A stretch of DNA of 21,471 bases, taken from positions 1 to 21,471 of the IMG/VR virus record IMGVR_UViG_3300000115_000167, one strand, 5' to 3'. Shown piece by piece: positions 5,634-11,735 of the stretch. Made by a program: the position numbers and the translations under genes. The DNA comes from a virus. Within the stretch, counting starts at the first letter, position 1. The number at the start of each line of letters is the position of its first letter. Below the pieces are notes generated by a model. The model did not search any database. It was not told the DNA's origin and saw only the letters and a program-made list of their open reading frames with translations.

Positions 5634-6165
5634 ACCAATGTGGCTCCTCTCTTTTTTTCCATTTAGCTAAATGTTGCTTATACTTTATATAGTAGTTTCG
5701 ATAAGAAACCAAAGAACTTTCATTTTTTACATCATCAGGCATTGCTGGTGTAGGTTCTGTCCAGTGACCATTTGGTATATTCATAGGAGGCCTGTAAAGT
5801 GCCTCTTTTAATTTACGAAAACTTTCATGTGATCTATCATGGTCATAACGATACATAAATTCTTTGTTTAACTCTGTCCATAATTCATATAACCAAAGAT
5901 AATTTTTTTCTGATTGACGAACCCAAATACCACTTGGATGATTAATATGAGATGCTTTGTATAGAATACATTCAAGTTCAGAATTAAGTTTCCATCGTTT
6001 AATTTTACGATTATTTTTTGTTCTACCATAGTATTCTATACCATCTAATACACGATGGGCCGTAGACATAAGTTGTGCATATTCAATAATCATTTTACTA
6101 CAATGACTGTTGTTATGCATTTCTGCACATTGATCTGGATATGCACTAAGGTAAAATATATTCAT
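5617..6165 (-). CDS. Pyrimidine-dimer glycosylase-like (Pyr_excise-type) conserved protein
   Basis: A 182-residue protein that begins MNIFYLSAYPDQCAEMHNNS, then HCSKMIIEYAQLMSTAHRVLDG. Many phages encode proteins with this 'MNIFYL..P..CA..H...H..KM..E..QLL.TAH' opening. My recollection is that databases place them near the pyrimidine-dimer DNA glycosylase family, but this protein is clearly not a copy of T4 DenV. The later Trp/Tyr-rich helices (KNYLWLYELWTELNKEFMYR) are also typical of the group. DNA repair is possible but not proven. The ATG lies 40 nt after the predicted start of an internal promoter at 6212-6240, and the upstream 48-aa frame ends 3 nt before it. Confidence 0.65.
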   Translation of the reverse strand: MNIFYLSAYPDQCAEMHNNSHCSKMIIEYAQLMSTAHRVLDGIEYYGRTKNNRKIKRWKLNSELECILYKASHINHPSGIWVRQSEKNYLWLYELWTELNKEFMYRYDHDRSHESFRKLKEALYRPPMNIPNGHWTEPTPAMPDDVKNESSLVSYRNYYIKYKQHLAKWKKREEPHWYVTTA

Positions 6166-6168
6166 GTT

Positions 6169-6315
6169 CTATTTCTTTTCTGTTAATATTTTAATCTTTT
6201 CTGTTAACCATATAATAACACATTTTTCTTCTTCTGTCAAGTCTTTATTTCCAAGAGCATACAATGTTCTTTGAAAAACTGCATACTCCTGCCATTCTGT
6301 TCCAGTTAAACTCAT
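6169..6315 (-). CDS. 48-aa conserved-looking miniprotein, unknown function
   Basis: A short frame from ATG at 6315 to TAG, starting MSLTGTEWQEYAVFQRTLYA and ending in an amphipathic, Lys/Glu-rich helix (TEEEKCVIIWLTEKIKILTEKK is the last 22 residues, shown here only as a description of composition: acidic first, then hydrophobic and basic). Its ATG overlaps the stop of the SleB-like gene as ATGA, the usual sign of coupled translation in this genome, and it fills an otherwise empty 146-nt gap. A promoter for the next gene lies inside it. No family is recognised. Confidence 0.6.
   Translation of the reverse strand: MSLTGTEWQEYAVFQRTLYALGNKDLTEEEKCVIIWLTEKIKILTEKK
6212..6240 (-). promoter_or_regulatory. 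Internal sigma70-like promoter for the 182-aa gene
   Basis: TTGACA (6240-6235), a 17-bp spacer ending ATGTGT, and TATTAT (6217-6212) form a strong match with an extended -10 (TGT). The predicted start is near 6205, 40 nt before the ATG at 6165. The promoter lies wholly inside the 48-aa coding frame. Confidence 0.72.
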
Positions 6316-6824
6316 TTTTTATCCTTCATTCGGTAAAAGATGTGAGAACCAATTTGAGCAATCCTATCAAGTTGTTTTGACCATCTAGGCTTTACATAGG
6401 TGGCATGGTAATGTGTTGCACCTTCTGTTATTCCAATATATGATCTATGAACATACATATCTCTAGCAAATTTACGTGACCGTTCCCAAGCAGTAGAATC
6501 TGTAGGAGTGTCTGCTCTTCCATCACAATACCAACTAAATTGACATTTATGTCTTTTTGGAAAACCATTTGAATCTGTTTTAGCTTGATACACTACTGAA
6601 CATATATCATTGGGATATTGTGTATGGTTCGCCCTGTTAAGGACTACATCTGTGACTGCCATTGCATCTGCTAATGAAACTGCTTTTGTTTCAAAATAAA
6701 TATTAAGAGCAAGACATTCTATTTCATTTTCTTCTATATTTTTTTTGATAACTTCTTGACCAGCATATACTACTGAAGTAAATACTAGACTGTTTACCAT
6801 TACTGCTGTAATAAGTTTTTTCAT
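6312..6824 (-). CDS. Exported SleB-type cell wall hydrolase
   Basis: A 170-residue protein with a Sec signal peptide (MKKLITAVMVNSLVFTSVVYA, likely cut after VYA near residue 21) and a Hydrolase_2/SleB-like domain. The domain shows ECLALNIYFETK (the Glu near residue 45 is the expected catalytic acid), VVLNRANHTQYPNDICSVVY, CQFSWYCDG, and the closing GATHYHATYVKPRW and IGSHIFYR. SleB-type enzymes are lytic transglycosylase-like amidase-fold proteins that cut peptidoglycan. Because it carries its own signal peptide it could reach the periplasm without a holin, unlike the M15 endolysin at 3787-4254. GAGG lies 6 nt before the ATG, and its stop overlaps the 48-aa frame (ATGA). Confidence 0.9.
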   Translation of the reverse strand: MKKLITAVMVNSLVFTSVVYAGQEVIKKNIEENEIECLALNIYFETKAVSLADAMAVTDVVLNRANHTQYPNDICSVVYQAKTDSNGFPKRHKCQFSWYCDGRADTPTDSTAWERSRKFARDMYVHRSYIGITEGATHYHATYVKPRWSKQLDRIAQIGSHIFYRMKDKK

Positions 6825-6838
6825 TTCTGCCTCTGATA

Positions 6839-7228
6839 TTATTTTTTATATTCTTCGTACTCTTTTAATAGTACTTCTTGTAGTTCGTAAGCCTCCTTTT
6901 CATATGGTAAGTCAAAATAGTTTTGACCATCGTGATTTTCATTAATTCCTAATTCGTTTCTTGCGTACTGTTTAACATGAACCATTTCGTGACATATAGT
7001 AGTAATCATTTCCACTATGTCTAGTTTTTTGTTAACTTCTAATTCAAAGGTTCGATTGTCATCAGCCATCATACAATATCCAGCTGTATTATTTTTAAGA
7101 TTATTTATCTGTATTTCTACATCTAAGGTTTTCATTCTAGGCATAAGTTTGTCAATACAGAAATAAGCAACGTCACTTACTAGTTCACGTTGCTTCTTAT
7201 TACCACCTATAGTGTAGATAAGGTTCAT
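6839..7228 (-). CDS. Zincin metalloprotease-like protein (HExxH)
   Basis: A 129-residue protein with the zinc motif CHEMVHVKQYAR (HEMVH at residues 80-84) and a downstream PYEKEAYELQ near residue 110 that can provide the third, Glu ligand, as in SprT-like and other small gluzincins. The N-terminal half resembles a mixed alpha/beta lobe with no signal peptide, so it probably acts in the cytoplasm or virion. Similar HExxH proteins occur in marine T4-like phages with unknown targets. It begins 3 nt after the 77-aa gene and ends 15 nt before the SleB-like gene. A clear Shine-Dalgarno site is missing, so coupling to the upstream gene is likely. Confidence 0.82.
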   Translation of the reverse strand: MNLIYTIGGNKKQRELVSDVAYFCIDKLMPRMKTLDVEIQINNLKNNTAGYCMMADDNRTFELEVNKKLDIVEMITTICHEMVHVKQYARNELGINENHDGQNYFDLPYEKEAYELQEVLLKEYEEYKK

Positions 7229-7230
7229 TT

Positions 7231-7464
7231 TTAAACTAGCTCTAGAGCTTTTTTGAAAAGAAAAGATGCACCATCATCAGAGTCAAAACCCTCTTCAGAT
7301 GCAAAATCCATTGACGAACTCTGGTAACATGTATCGGCGATACCTTTTGTGTTTAGGACATATGCAACACTTTCAGCAGTGTTACCCCAACCAACAAGTC
7401 CAAGATTTGAGAACATTTGAATCCCACCTTTGTGGGCACTGATGAAGTCTACTTGATTTGACAT
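7231..7464 (-). CDS. Small conserved protein, unknown function
   Basis: A 77-residue protein that starts MSNQVDFISAHKGGIQMFSN, followed by GLVGWGNTAESVAYVLNTKG, and ends in an acidic Ser/Asp stretch and a short helix (FLFKKALELV). I know the look of such proteins from marine T4-like phages but not their function. The ATG at 7464 is chosen because the promoter at 7497-7525 predicts a transcript beginning near 7490. A longer in-frame start at 7506 would lie upstream of that start point. AAAGG lies about 9 nt before the ATG. It leads an operon with the metalloprotease and the SleB-like hydrolase. Confidence 0.65.
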   Translation of the reverse strand: MSNQVDFISAHKGGIQMFSNLGLVGWGNTAESVAYVLNTKGIADTCYQSSSMDFASEEGFDSDDGASFLFKKALELV

Positions 7465-7496
7465 TTGTAATACCTTTCTCTCTTGATTACATATAT

Positions 7497-7525
7497 ACAT
7501 TAACACAAAAGGGGGGCTGTGTCAA
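7497..7525 (-). promoter_or_regulatory. Promoter whose -35 box lies in a terminator loop
   Basis: TTGACA (7525-7520), a 17-bp spacer ending TTTTGTGT, and TAATGT (7502-7497). The -35 box occupies the loop of the GC-only hairpin at 7511-7531, and the spacer contains its second arm. The predicted start is near 7490, 26 nt before the 77-aa gene. Confidence 0.7.
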
Positions 7526-7537
7526 CCCCCCTTTTTT
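7507..7537 (-). terminator. Bidirectional intrinsic terminator (6 G-C pairs)
   Basis: The arms GGGGGG (7511-7516) and CCCCCC (7526-7531) flank a 9-nt loop. TTTTTT follows on the plus strand (7532-7537), and TTTT follows on the minus strand (7510-7507). On the coding (minus) strand it ends the transcript of the 115-aa gene and the structured RNA. The plus-strand run would block antisense transcription into the operon. Confidence 0.88.
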
Positions 7538-7646
7538 CTCAATGATTTCAGTCATTTAAGACTGTCACGTTATCATCATTTATATCATTGAGGATAAGTG
7601 ATTCGGTTGGCTATGATGATGAGAGAAAAGGTGCCAACCAAATCAC
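7538..7646 (-). ncRNA. Structured RNA region before terminator (candidate ncRNA or 3' UTR element)
   Basis: Two strong stem-loops fill the space between the 28-aa frame and the terminator. The first pairs GTGATTTGGTTGGC (7646-7633) with GCCAACCGAATCAC (7611-7598), which is 14 bp with one G-U, around a 21-nt loop. The second pairs CTCAATGAT (7592-7584) with ATCATTGAG (7546-7538) and contains an inner CAGTC/GACTG stem (7564-7560 with 7553-7549). The hairpins, followed directly by the GC-rich terminator, look like a designed RNA 3' end. The first arm overlaps the stop codon of the 28-aa frame. No known RNA family is recognised. Confidence 0.6.
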
Positions 7647-7729
7647 ATTCGTATTATACCAAGTGGATCAACATTAATGAGAATTAATCCAAAGACTAAT
7701 CCCCAAAAGATAGTTTTTAAAACAGTCAT
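7643..7729 (-). CDS. 28-aa single-pass membrane peptide
   Basis: A very short frame, MTVLKTIFWGLVFGLILINV followed by eight residues ending in RM. Residues 6-20 form one hydrophobic segment long enough to span or embed in a membrane. Its ATG overlaps the stop of the 115-aa gene as ATGA, the same coupling seen at many real junctions here. Its stop falls in the first arm of the structured RNA region. Small hydrophobic peptides of this kind in phages include holin-like and superinfection-exclusion proteins, but nothing specific is shown here. Confidence 0.5.
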   Translation of the reverse strand: MTVLKTIFWGLVFGLILINVDPLGIIRM

Positions 7730-8073
7730 ATCAGATACAAAGGCCCTGTCCACTGAATATCAAATCCACCATCAAGAACATTTCCCCGAGCACCATTCCG
7801 AGTAGGGGCATTGTAACCAGCAGCTTTCAACAGATCACCTTTTTTGAATTTTTTGTCATTGTCTGTATTGACAACAAACCCCCAAACAGAACCACCTTTT
7901 TTAGTCATAATTTTGATATACTTTTGACCATATTTAATAACCCAATCACCAGCAAATTCTTTTTGCATTTTTTCATTGTCTAAGAATTTATTGTAATCAT
8001 GGTTAGCTGCAGATAACATATTTGCTATACCAAGTTCGATGGTATCGAATTGTTTGTTTATTGAAACTGACAT
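7726..8073 (-). CDS. Conserved phage protein, unknown function
   Basis: A 115-residue soluble-looking protein. The N-terminal half is helical (FDTIELGIANMLSAANHDYN), the middle is a beta-rich segment (DWVIKYGQKYIKIMTKKGGS then VWGFVV), and the C-terminus is GDLLKAAGYNAPTRNGARGN with a final strand. The KYIKIM...GSVWGFV pattern suggests a compact beta domain, and Gly-Asn-rich ends suggest packing against partners. Similar proteins appear to be common in marine T4-like phages. It is the first gene after the promoter at 8103-8131, with AAAGG about 8 nt upstream of the ATG and a leader of about 23 nt. It is followed by the 28-aa peptide. Confidence 0.7.
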   Translation of the reverse strand: MSVSINKQFDTIELGIANMLSAANHDYNKFLDNEKMQKEFAGDWVIKYGQKYIKIMTKKGGSVWGFVVNTDNDKKFKKGDLLKAAGYNAPTRNGARGNVLDGGFDIQWTGPLYLI

Positions 8074-8102
8074 TATAAACCTTTCTCTGTCATTATGTAT
8101 AT

Positions 8103-8131
8103 ACTATAACATGATTCGTTAGTAATGTCAA
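8103..8131 (-). promoter_or_regulatory. Extended -10 promoter with CGAATCATG spacer motif
   Basis: TTGACA (8131-8126), a 17-bp spacer TTACTAACGAATCATGT, and TATAGT (8108-8103). It follows the terminator at 8134-8161 with almost no gap. The spacer word CGAATCATGTTAT is shared with the promoters at 2659-2690 and, with one change, 11123-11151. The predicted start is near 8096. Confidence 0.82.
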
Positions 8132-8133
8132 CA

Positions 8134-8161
8134 TAAAAAAACCCTTGAAAAACAAGGGTTT
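8134..8161 (-). terminator. Intrinsic terminator of the bS21-RNase H operon
   Basis: On the minus strand AAACCCTTG (8161-8153) pairs with CAAGGGTTT (8147-8139) around a TTTTT loop, followed by an uninterrupted run of T (8141-8135). It lies 6 nt after the stop of the 167-aa gene and is immediately followed by the next promoter. Confidence 0.88.
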
Positions 8162-8167
8162 AATTTG

Positions 8168-8671
8168 TTACCTATCTGCACCAGATGCTAAGCCTGGTTC
8201 TTGTGGATATTCATCAGGTGGTGGAACTTTATAATTTTCATCCCAACCAAATGCTTCTCTTACTACGTTTGAAGACAATCCTTTGTATAGGTTGTGTAGT
8301 TTTTTATCCTTAGCTGCAATAATAATTTTTGCTTCACTTTGATGTAAACCCTCTAACAACTGAAAAAACATTTGTTCTTTTCTGTGTTGTTTAGTTTGTC
8401 TATCTGCACCTTCAATGAAGTGCCAAAGTTTTTTAGCTTCCATTGCAAGAACGGAATGATCTGTTCCTTCTGGTGCATCATTGGGTTGATAAGGAACAGG
8501 GCCTTCTGGAATTACCCAATTAATATTTGGATCAAAAGATGATTTAAGTACCATGCGTAATGCATCAGTATTGTTCTCTCTAAGGATTTTTACCTTTTGA
8601 TCTTTAGTTTTTGCTTTGTGTACTTTATCCAATACTTCAGAAAAAAGCGGTGTGTATGTTTGTTCGGCCAT
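8168..8671 (-). CDS. Conserved T4-like phage protein (DUF6433-like), unknown function
   Basis: A 167-residue protein starting MAEQTYTPLFSEVLDKVHKA. It has the pattern KTKDQKVKILRENNTDALRM, then PNINWVIPEGPVPYQPNDAP, a helical middle (EMFFQLLEGLHQSEAKII, allowing for one residue) and KGLSSNVVREAFGW near the end. This layout (short helical start, 'LP-EG-PPY-PNDAP' loop, 'LLE-LHP-EA' helix, 'VVKEAF' end) is shared by a protein common in marine T4-like phages, which I recall as DUF6433. The role is unknown. The ATG at 8671 with GGAG 9-10 nt upstream is preferred over an in-frame TTG five codons earlier. It starts 2 nt upstream of the RNase H stop and is followed by a strong terminator. Confidence 0.75.
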   Translation of the reverse strand: MAEQTYTPLFSEVLDKVHKAKTKDQKVKILRENNTDALRMVLKSSFDPNINWVIPEGPVPYQPNDAPEGTDHSVLAMEAKKLWHFIEGADRQTKQHRKEQMFFQLLEGLHQSEAKIIIAAKDKKLHNLYKGLSSNVVREAFGWDENYKVPPPDEYPQEPGLASGADR

Positions 8672-8672
8672 A

Positions 8673-9536
8673 TTAAAATTCTCCAATTGTTTCAGTAAGA
8701 TTTTTTAATCTTGATTTTATAAAATAATTTAGTAAGTTGCTTCGATCACCGAATGGAGCTGCATGAAACTTTGTTATAATTTCATCTTCAAGTTCATTTG
8801 GGATTTTACTCAAATCAATGAGTTTTTCATTTCTTTGATAATTTCTTTTAACCTCATCGTGTAAATCATTAATATTCATATTCAACCAAGTATCAATCTT
8901 TTTCTTTCCTAAAGGTTTTTGTCTCAATCCATCAGCAAATGTATTGTCTGGCGATAGAACATTAGGCACTCCATCACTAGTATCACCTTTAAATATATGT
9001 TCTTTTATATATGTTTCTGGATTATGACCATTTACATACTTTTTAAGAATTGGTGAATATTGTTTTACATTTACATATCTTTGAAGTTGGATAAAATCTT
9101 TATCTCCAGATACGATCATAACTTTTTCATTCTTACTACGATCTTTTTCTGTTTGAGTATACTTACACAATATAGCTATAATATCGTCAGCCTCTGCACC
9201 ATAAACTTCCAGAACCTTGTACGGTAGGTTTTCTTTGATTTCTGCTTTGATTGTATTTAAGACTTCAAAGATAGCGTTCCAATCTTTGTCATCCTTTTCT
9301 CTACCCTTTTTACGATTAAATTTATATTGAGGAAAAAAGTCTCTCCTCCAATAATGTTTAGAATCGTAAGTAAGTATCACCTCACCATATTCACCACCAA
9401 ACATTGTTCTATACATACGAACCGAATTTAGAATCATATGTCTTACCATACTCTCATCTGGTTCTTTAGATTTTGTCATATTCAAATGCATCATTAGACT
9501 AGCTAATGATATTTGATTCATATCAATAAGTATCAT
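8673..9536 (-). CDS. rnh: T4-type RNase H (5'-3' exonuclease, FEN family)
   Basis: A 287-residue member of the 5'-nuclease family, which in T4 removes RNA primers from lagging-strand fragments. The acidic metal-binding motifs are all visible: MILIDMNQISLAS (Asp5), EVYGAEADDIIAIL near residue 110, MIVSGDKDFIQLQ near residue 141, and KGDTSDGVPNVLS near residue 184. The length is close to that of T4 Rnh (about 305). Its ATG overlaps the stop of the 131-aa gene by 4 nt (ATGA), so translation is coupled. With gp32, gp33-like and primase in the window it belongs to the replication set. Confidence 0.93.
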   Translation of the reverse strand: MILIDMNQISLASLMMHLNMTKSKEPDESMVRHMILNSVRMYRTMFGGEYGEVILTYDSKHYWRRDFFPQYKFNRKKGREKDDKDWNAIFEVLNTIKAEIKENLPYKVLEVYGAEADDIIAILCKYTQTEKDRSKNEKVMIVSGDKDFIQLQRYVNVKQYSPILKKYVNGHNPETYIKEHIFKGDTSDGVPNVLSPDNTFADGLRQKPLGKKKIDTWLNMNINDLHDEVKRNYQRNEKLIDLSKIPNELEDEIITKFHAAPFGDRSNLLNYFIKSRLKNLTETIGEF

Positions 9537-9928
9537 TTTGTATTATCTTCCTCAAGAATTTTCTTCACCAATCTGTCGAGTGCTTCATAGTCAAGCTTTG
9601 CAGCAAAACTAGTTTCTGTACCGACAGTTTTTACTTTCATTATAGATGATATAAGGTCTGTCATTATGTGATCATACCCCATTGACCTACACATGATAGA
9701 TTTTATTATTTCATTTAAGAATCCAATCTCAGATATAAATTCTTCATTTTTTATTTCTACACCATTTTCTGCAAGATTGTGTATAGTAGGAATCATAATA
9801 CTCTCAGCAACCTCATCAATAAACATCATATCATCTGTTAATTGATCAGTTTCTTGGGGAGATACAACTTTTACTCTAGACCAAGGGCCTCTGACTACAT
9901 TGTTAGCGATGGATGTATCGTCTTCCAC
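9533..9928 (-). CDS. Conserved phage protein next to RNase H, unknown function
   Basis: A 131-residue acidic, helical protein that begins with GTG. The N-terminal NNVVRGPWSRVKVVSPQETD segment and the later IMIPTIHNLAENGVEIKNEE and FLNEIIKSIMCRSMG helices are typical of a protein family I have seen in marine T4-like phages. No catalytic motif is visible and no function is known to me. GAGGG four nt before the GTG supports this start. It overlaps the 144-aa gene upstream by 34 nt and rnh downstream by 4 nt, so it belongs to the same translationally coupled run and may work with RNase H or its partners. Confidence 0.72.
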   Translation of the reverse strand: MEDDTSIANNVVRGPWSRVKVVSPQETDQLTDDMMFIDEVAESIMIPTIHNLAENGVEIKNEEFISEIGFLNEIIKSIMCRSMGYDHIMTDLISSIMKVKTVGTETSFAAKLDYEALDRLVKKILEEDNTK

Positions 9929-10329
9929 TGTACCCTCTTTTCTGCATACTCACCATAAAAATCATCAACCCAATCACCATGTTTTAAATAGTGTTGCATG
10001 TTTCTTACATATGCTACACAGTTAGCATGTTTTGAATGTGAACCCTTTACATCTTTACGCATTTCAGCCTTATAAGAATTTGATAAATCTTTTTGTGTCT
10101 TTATCCATTCTTTTATCTTTTTAGCAGATAACGGATGTTCATCACCTTTATCAATAACAGACTGACATATAGATTCATTCTTAGCGGGTGCTCTTGCTGC
10201 ACGAGCCTTTGCAAGACGTTCAACTGCTGCTTCTCGTTGTTCTGGAGTCATAGGTTTACGTTTCTTACGAACCTTTGGAGCTACCCAACCATCATTAGCA
10301 GTTTTAGCTGTAATCTTCTTTCTAGACAT
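9895..10329 (-). CDS. Basic conserved phage protein, unknown function
   Basis: A 144-residue protein with a very basic N-terminal half (RKKITAKTANDGWVAPKVRK, then KRKPMTPEQREAAVERLAKA and Ala/Arg repeats) and a C-terminal part with AEMRKDVKGSHSKHANCVAY and HYLKHGDWVDDFYGEYAEKR. The N-terminal half looks like a nucleic-acid-binding, partly disordered tail followed by a helix. The start follows the bS21 stop directly (TGAATG) and its GAAGGA ribosome binding site overlaps the last codons of bS21, so the two are co-translated. A link to RNA or ribosome biology is only suggested by charge and position. Confidence 0.68.
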   Translation of the reverse strand: MSRKKITAKTANDGWVAPKVRKKRKPMTPEQREAAVERLAKARAARAPAKNESICQSVIDKGDEHPLSAKKIKEWIKTQKDLSNSYKAEMRKDVKGSHSKHANCVAYVRNMQHYLKHGDWVDDFYGEYAEKRVQWKTIHPSLTM

Positions 10330-10563
10330 TCAATTTCCTTCTGTGTCTTGAATTGCAATTTTCTTTAACCATCTACGTCTTCCTGCTGCTTTAGCAAGTC
10401 TTCTCTTTTCAGCCTTAGCTGTGAAGTGAGATTTTTCACGAACCTCATTTAACACACCTTCAGCCTGCATACGTTTTTTTAAAACTCGTAATGCACCATT
10501 GATATCGTTATTACGAACATCAACACGCATACCAGATTTTTCATATTCTTTACTGTTCTTCAA
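10330..10563 (-). CDS. rpsU: Phage-encoded ribosomal protein bS21
   Basis: A bS21-like protein of up to 77 residues. The core MRVDVRNNDINGALRVLKKR, then MQAEGVLNEVREKSHFTAKA, then EKRRLAKAAGRRRWLKK matches bS21 in order: a beta-like start, a 'VxALRxxK' helix, 'G-x-xxExRxxxx(F/Y)' and a basic C-terminal helix. bS21 binds the 30S platform near the anti-Shine-Dalgarno, so a phage copy may replace the host protein and change mRNA choice. The start is uncertain. The frame opens with TTG at 10563, whereas the ATG at 10530 gives a 66-residue protein that aligns better with bS21, but it lacks a Shine-Dalgarno site. It overlaps the 49-aa membrane peptide by 14 nt if the TTG is used. Confidence 0.9.
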   Translation of the reverse strand: MKNSKEYEKSGMRVDVRNNDINGALRVLKKRMQAEGVLNEVREKSHFTAKAEKRRLAKAAGRRRWLKKIAIQDTEGN

Positions 10564-10699
10564 CTGTCCTAAGTCCTTCTAAAAATTCTATAATCAAATC
10601 TATTGCATCAGAAGTTACAAAGTAATTAATTACTGAACTAACGATTCCATAATGACACAAAAGTATACCAACTAAAATCCAAAACATGGCTTTAATCAT
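10550..10699 (-). CDS. 49-aa small membrane protein
   Basis: A frame from ATG at 10699 to TAA. It begins MIKAMFWILVGILLCHYGIV, one hydrophobic segment, and continues with a second amphipathic helix (SDAIDLIIEFLEGLRTVEEQ at the end). The ATG overlaps the stop of the 63-aa gene by 8 nt, and its end overlaps the extended bS21 frame. It fills an otherwise empty gap in a coupled gene run. One N-terminal TM segment plus an acidic tail is compatible with a holin or antiholin-like or other membrane role, but no family is recognised. Confidence 0.6.
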   Translation of the reverse strand: MIKAMFWILVGILLCHYGIVSSVINYFVTSDAIDLIIEFLEGLRTVEEQ

Positions 10700-10883
10700 C
10701 TAACTTAATTAATTCCTCTTCACCGTTTTCATCTGTTTTAGTTTTTATATACCCACCATCTTTTAAACTATCTAAAGTGTGATGAATAATTTCTTCTGGA
10801 TCAACTTGGTATTTACCCCAGAAGTAAGATACTATACAAGCACCCATTGTGATAATTACAGGTGCTGTAATATAATCCAACAT
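10692..10883 (-). CDS. Small membrane-anchored protein, unknown function
   Basis: A 63-residue protein with an N-terminal TM segment (ITAPVIITMGACIVSYFWG, residues 5-23) and an acidic cytoplasmic tail containing DPEEIIHHTLDSLKDGGYIK and ending EEELIKLDD. The second half has the 'I-x-x-T-L-D-x-L-x-x-x-G-Y-I' pattern of small proteins that I have seen in marine T4-like phages. Its ATG overlaps the upstream stop (TAATG), and its end overlaps the 49-aa membrane protein. Three small genes in a row, two with TM segments, suggest a membrane function made early from the promoter at 11123-11151. Confidence 0.65.
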   Translation of the reverse strand: MLDYITAPVIITMGACIVSYFWGKYQVDPEEIIHHTLDSLKDGGYIKTKTDENGEEELIKLDD

Positions 10884-11095
10884 TAATTATTCCAAACACC
10901 TGTGGGAATTGGTTTCCATATTTCTGAAACTGTATCTTCTACTATCTCAGTATCAATATAAGGCACCATTGATTTACCCAACGAAACTGAACGAGACACT
11001 GCCTCATTTAATGTATATGAAGTTTTTACAATGTGATTAACAGTAGTCCAAAAAACTTCTTCTACTTCCATTGCCCAGTTTTTAGTAGCACTCAT
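10883..11095 (-). CDS. Small conserved protein, unknown function
   Basis: A 70-residue protein starting MSATKNWAMEVEEVFWTTVN, with mixed charge and a C-terminal segment DTVSEIWKPIPTGVWNN. It has no TM segment or catalytic motif. The ATG at 11095 is chosen over an earlier in-frame ATG because GGAG is 6 nt upstream and the promoter at 11123-11151 predicts a transcript start near 11116, giving a 21-nt leader. It heads the operon that includes bS21 and RNase H, and its stop overlaps the 63-aa gene by 1 nt. Function unknown. Confidence 0.62.
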   Translation of the reverse strand: MSATKNWAMEVEEVFWTTVNHIVKTSYTLNEAVSRSVSLGKSMVPYIDTEIVEDTVSEIWKPIPTGVWNN

Positions 11096-11122
11096 GATTC
11101 TCTCCATCATTAATTATACTTT

Positions 11123-11151
11123 ACAATAACACGATTCGTTATTAAAGTCAA
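11123..11151 (-). promoter_or_regulatory. Extended -10 promoter with CGAATCGTG spacer motif
   Basis: TTGACT (11151-11146), a 17-bp spacer TTAATAACGAATCGTGT, and TATTGT (11128-11123). The spacer word differs by one base from those at 8103-8131 and 2659-2690. It drives the bS21-RNase H operon and overlaps the last codons of the methyltransferase gene. Confidence 0.8.
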
Positions 11152-11735
11152 GTGATATTTTCATTAATATTTAAATTATTTAGGAAAAATTCCATATATA
11201 GTTCTTCATTTAGAATAGAATAGTTATTACAATTTCCTGTAGTTTGTATATGCGTACATACTTTTTTTGGAGCATATCTTTCTACCATAGTTTCCCACCA
11301 ACTAATAGGTTCTACTGTACAATGTGCATTATCTCCATTAGGAAGAATAGCATTAGCTGGAGCAGTTGCAATACCAAGAAATACAAACTTATTTGCTCTA
11401 GAGAATATTTTATCAAAAGTTTCTGGAATTTGTTCTTTAGGAATATGTTCCATTACATCAAATGAAATGATACCATCAAAATTACCCTCTGGTAAAATAT
11501 CATATTCTGGAATTGCTGGGTCATATAATGATGGCATTATTCCACCCCAATGTTTATGGTAATTATAATTTAAATAACCTTCTGCTTTACCACACCCAAA
11601 ATCTAATATACTTTCAGCTTTCCAATCTTGTACTAAATCTACTATGTGTTGTAAATAGAATTTTAATCCAGCACCATTTCCATAATCATTGTGTTCTTTG
11701 TGATATTGTTTATACTGTTCAATCCACTCGTTCAT
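11148..11735 (-). CDS. Class I SAM-dependent methyltransferase
   Basis: A 195-residue Rossmann-fold methyltransferase. Motif I is SILDFGCGKAEGYL (residues 42-55), and FDGIISFDVMEHIPKEQIPE near residue 86 is the 'D-V-(L/M)-E-H' motif typical of methyltransferase type 11/23. Later strands include KFVFLGIATAPANAILPNGD. The substrate is not evident; small molecules, proteins or sugars are possible. There is no DNA-methylase target-recognition domain and no DPPY motif. The ATG giving MNEWIEQYK is chosen because a longer frame would overlap the nuclease gene by over 100 nt. The remaining overlap is 17 nt. It is the last gene of the primase-NrdJ operon. Confidence 0.85.
   Translation of the reverse strand: MNEWIEQYKQYHKEHNDYGNGAGLKFYLQHIVDLVQDWKAESILDFGCGKAEGYLNYNYHKHWGGIMPSLYDPAIPEYDILPEGNFDGIISFDVMEHIPKEQIPETFDKIFSRANKFVFLGIATAPANAILPNGDNAHCTVEPISWWETMVERYAPKKVCTHIQTTGNCNNYSILNEELYMEFFLNNLNINENIT

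Noticed and set aside
5617-6165. Calling the protein T4 DenV (endonuclease V).
   Set aside because: The sequence opening and length differ from DenV. Only a distant family resemblance is recalled, so the name was kept general.
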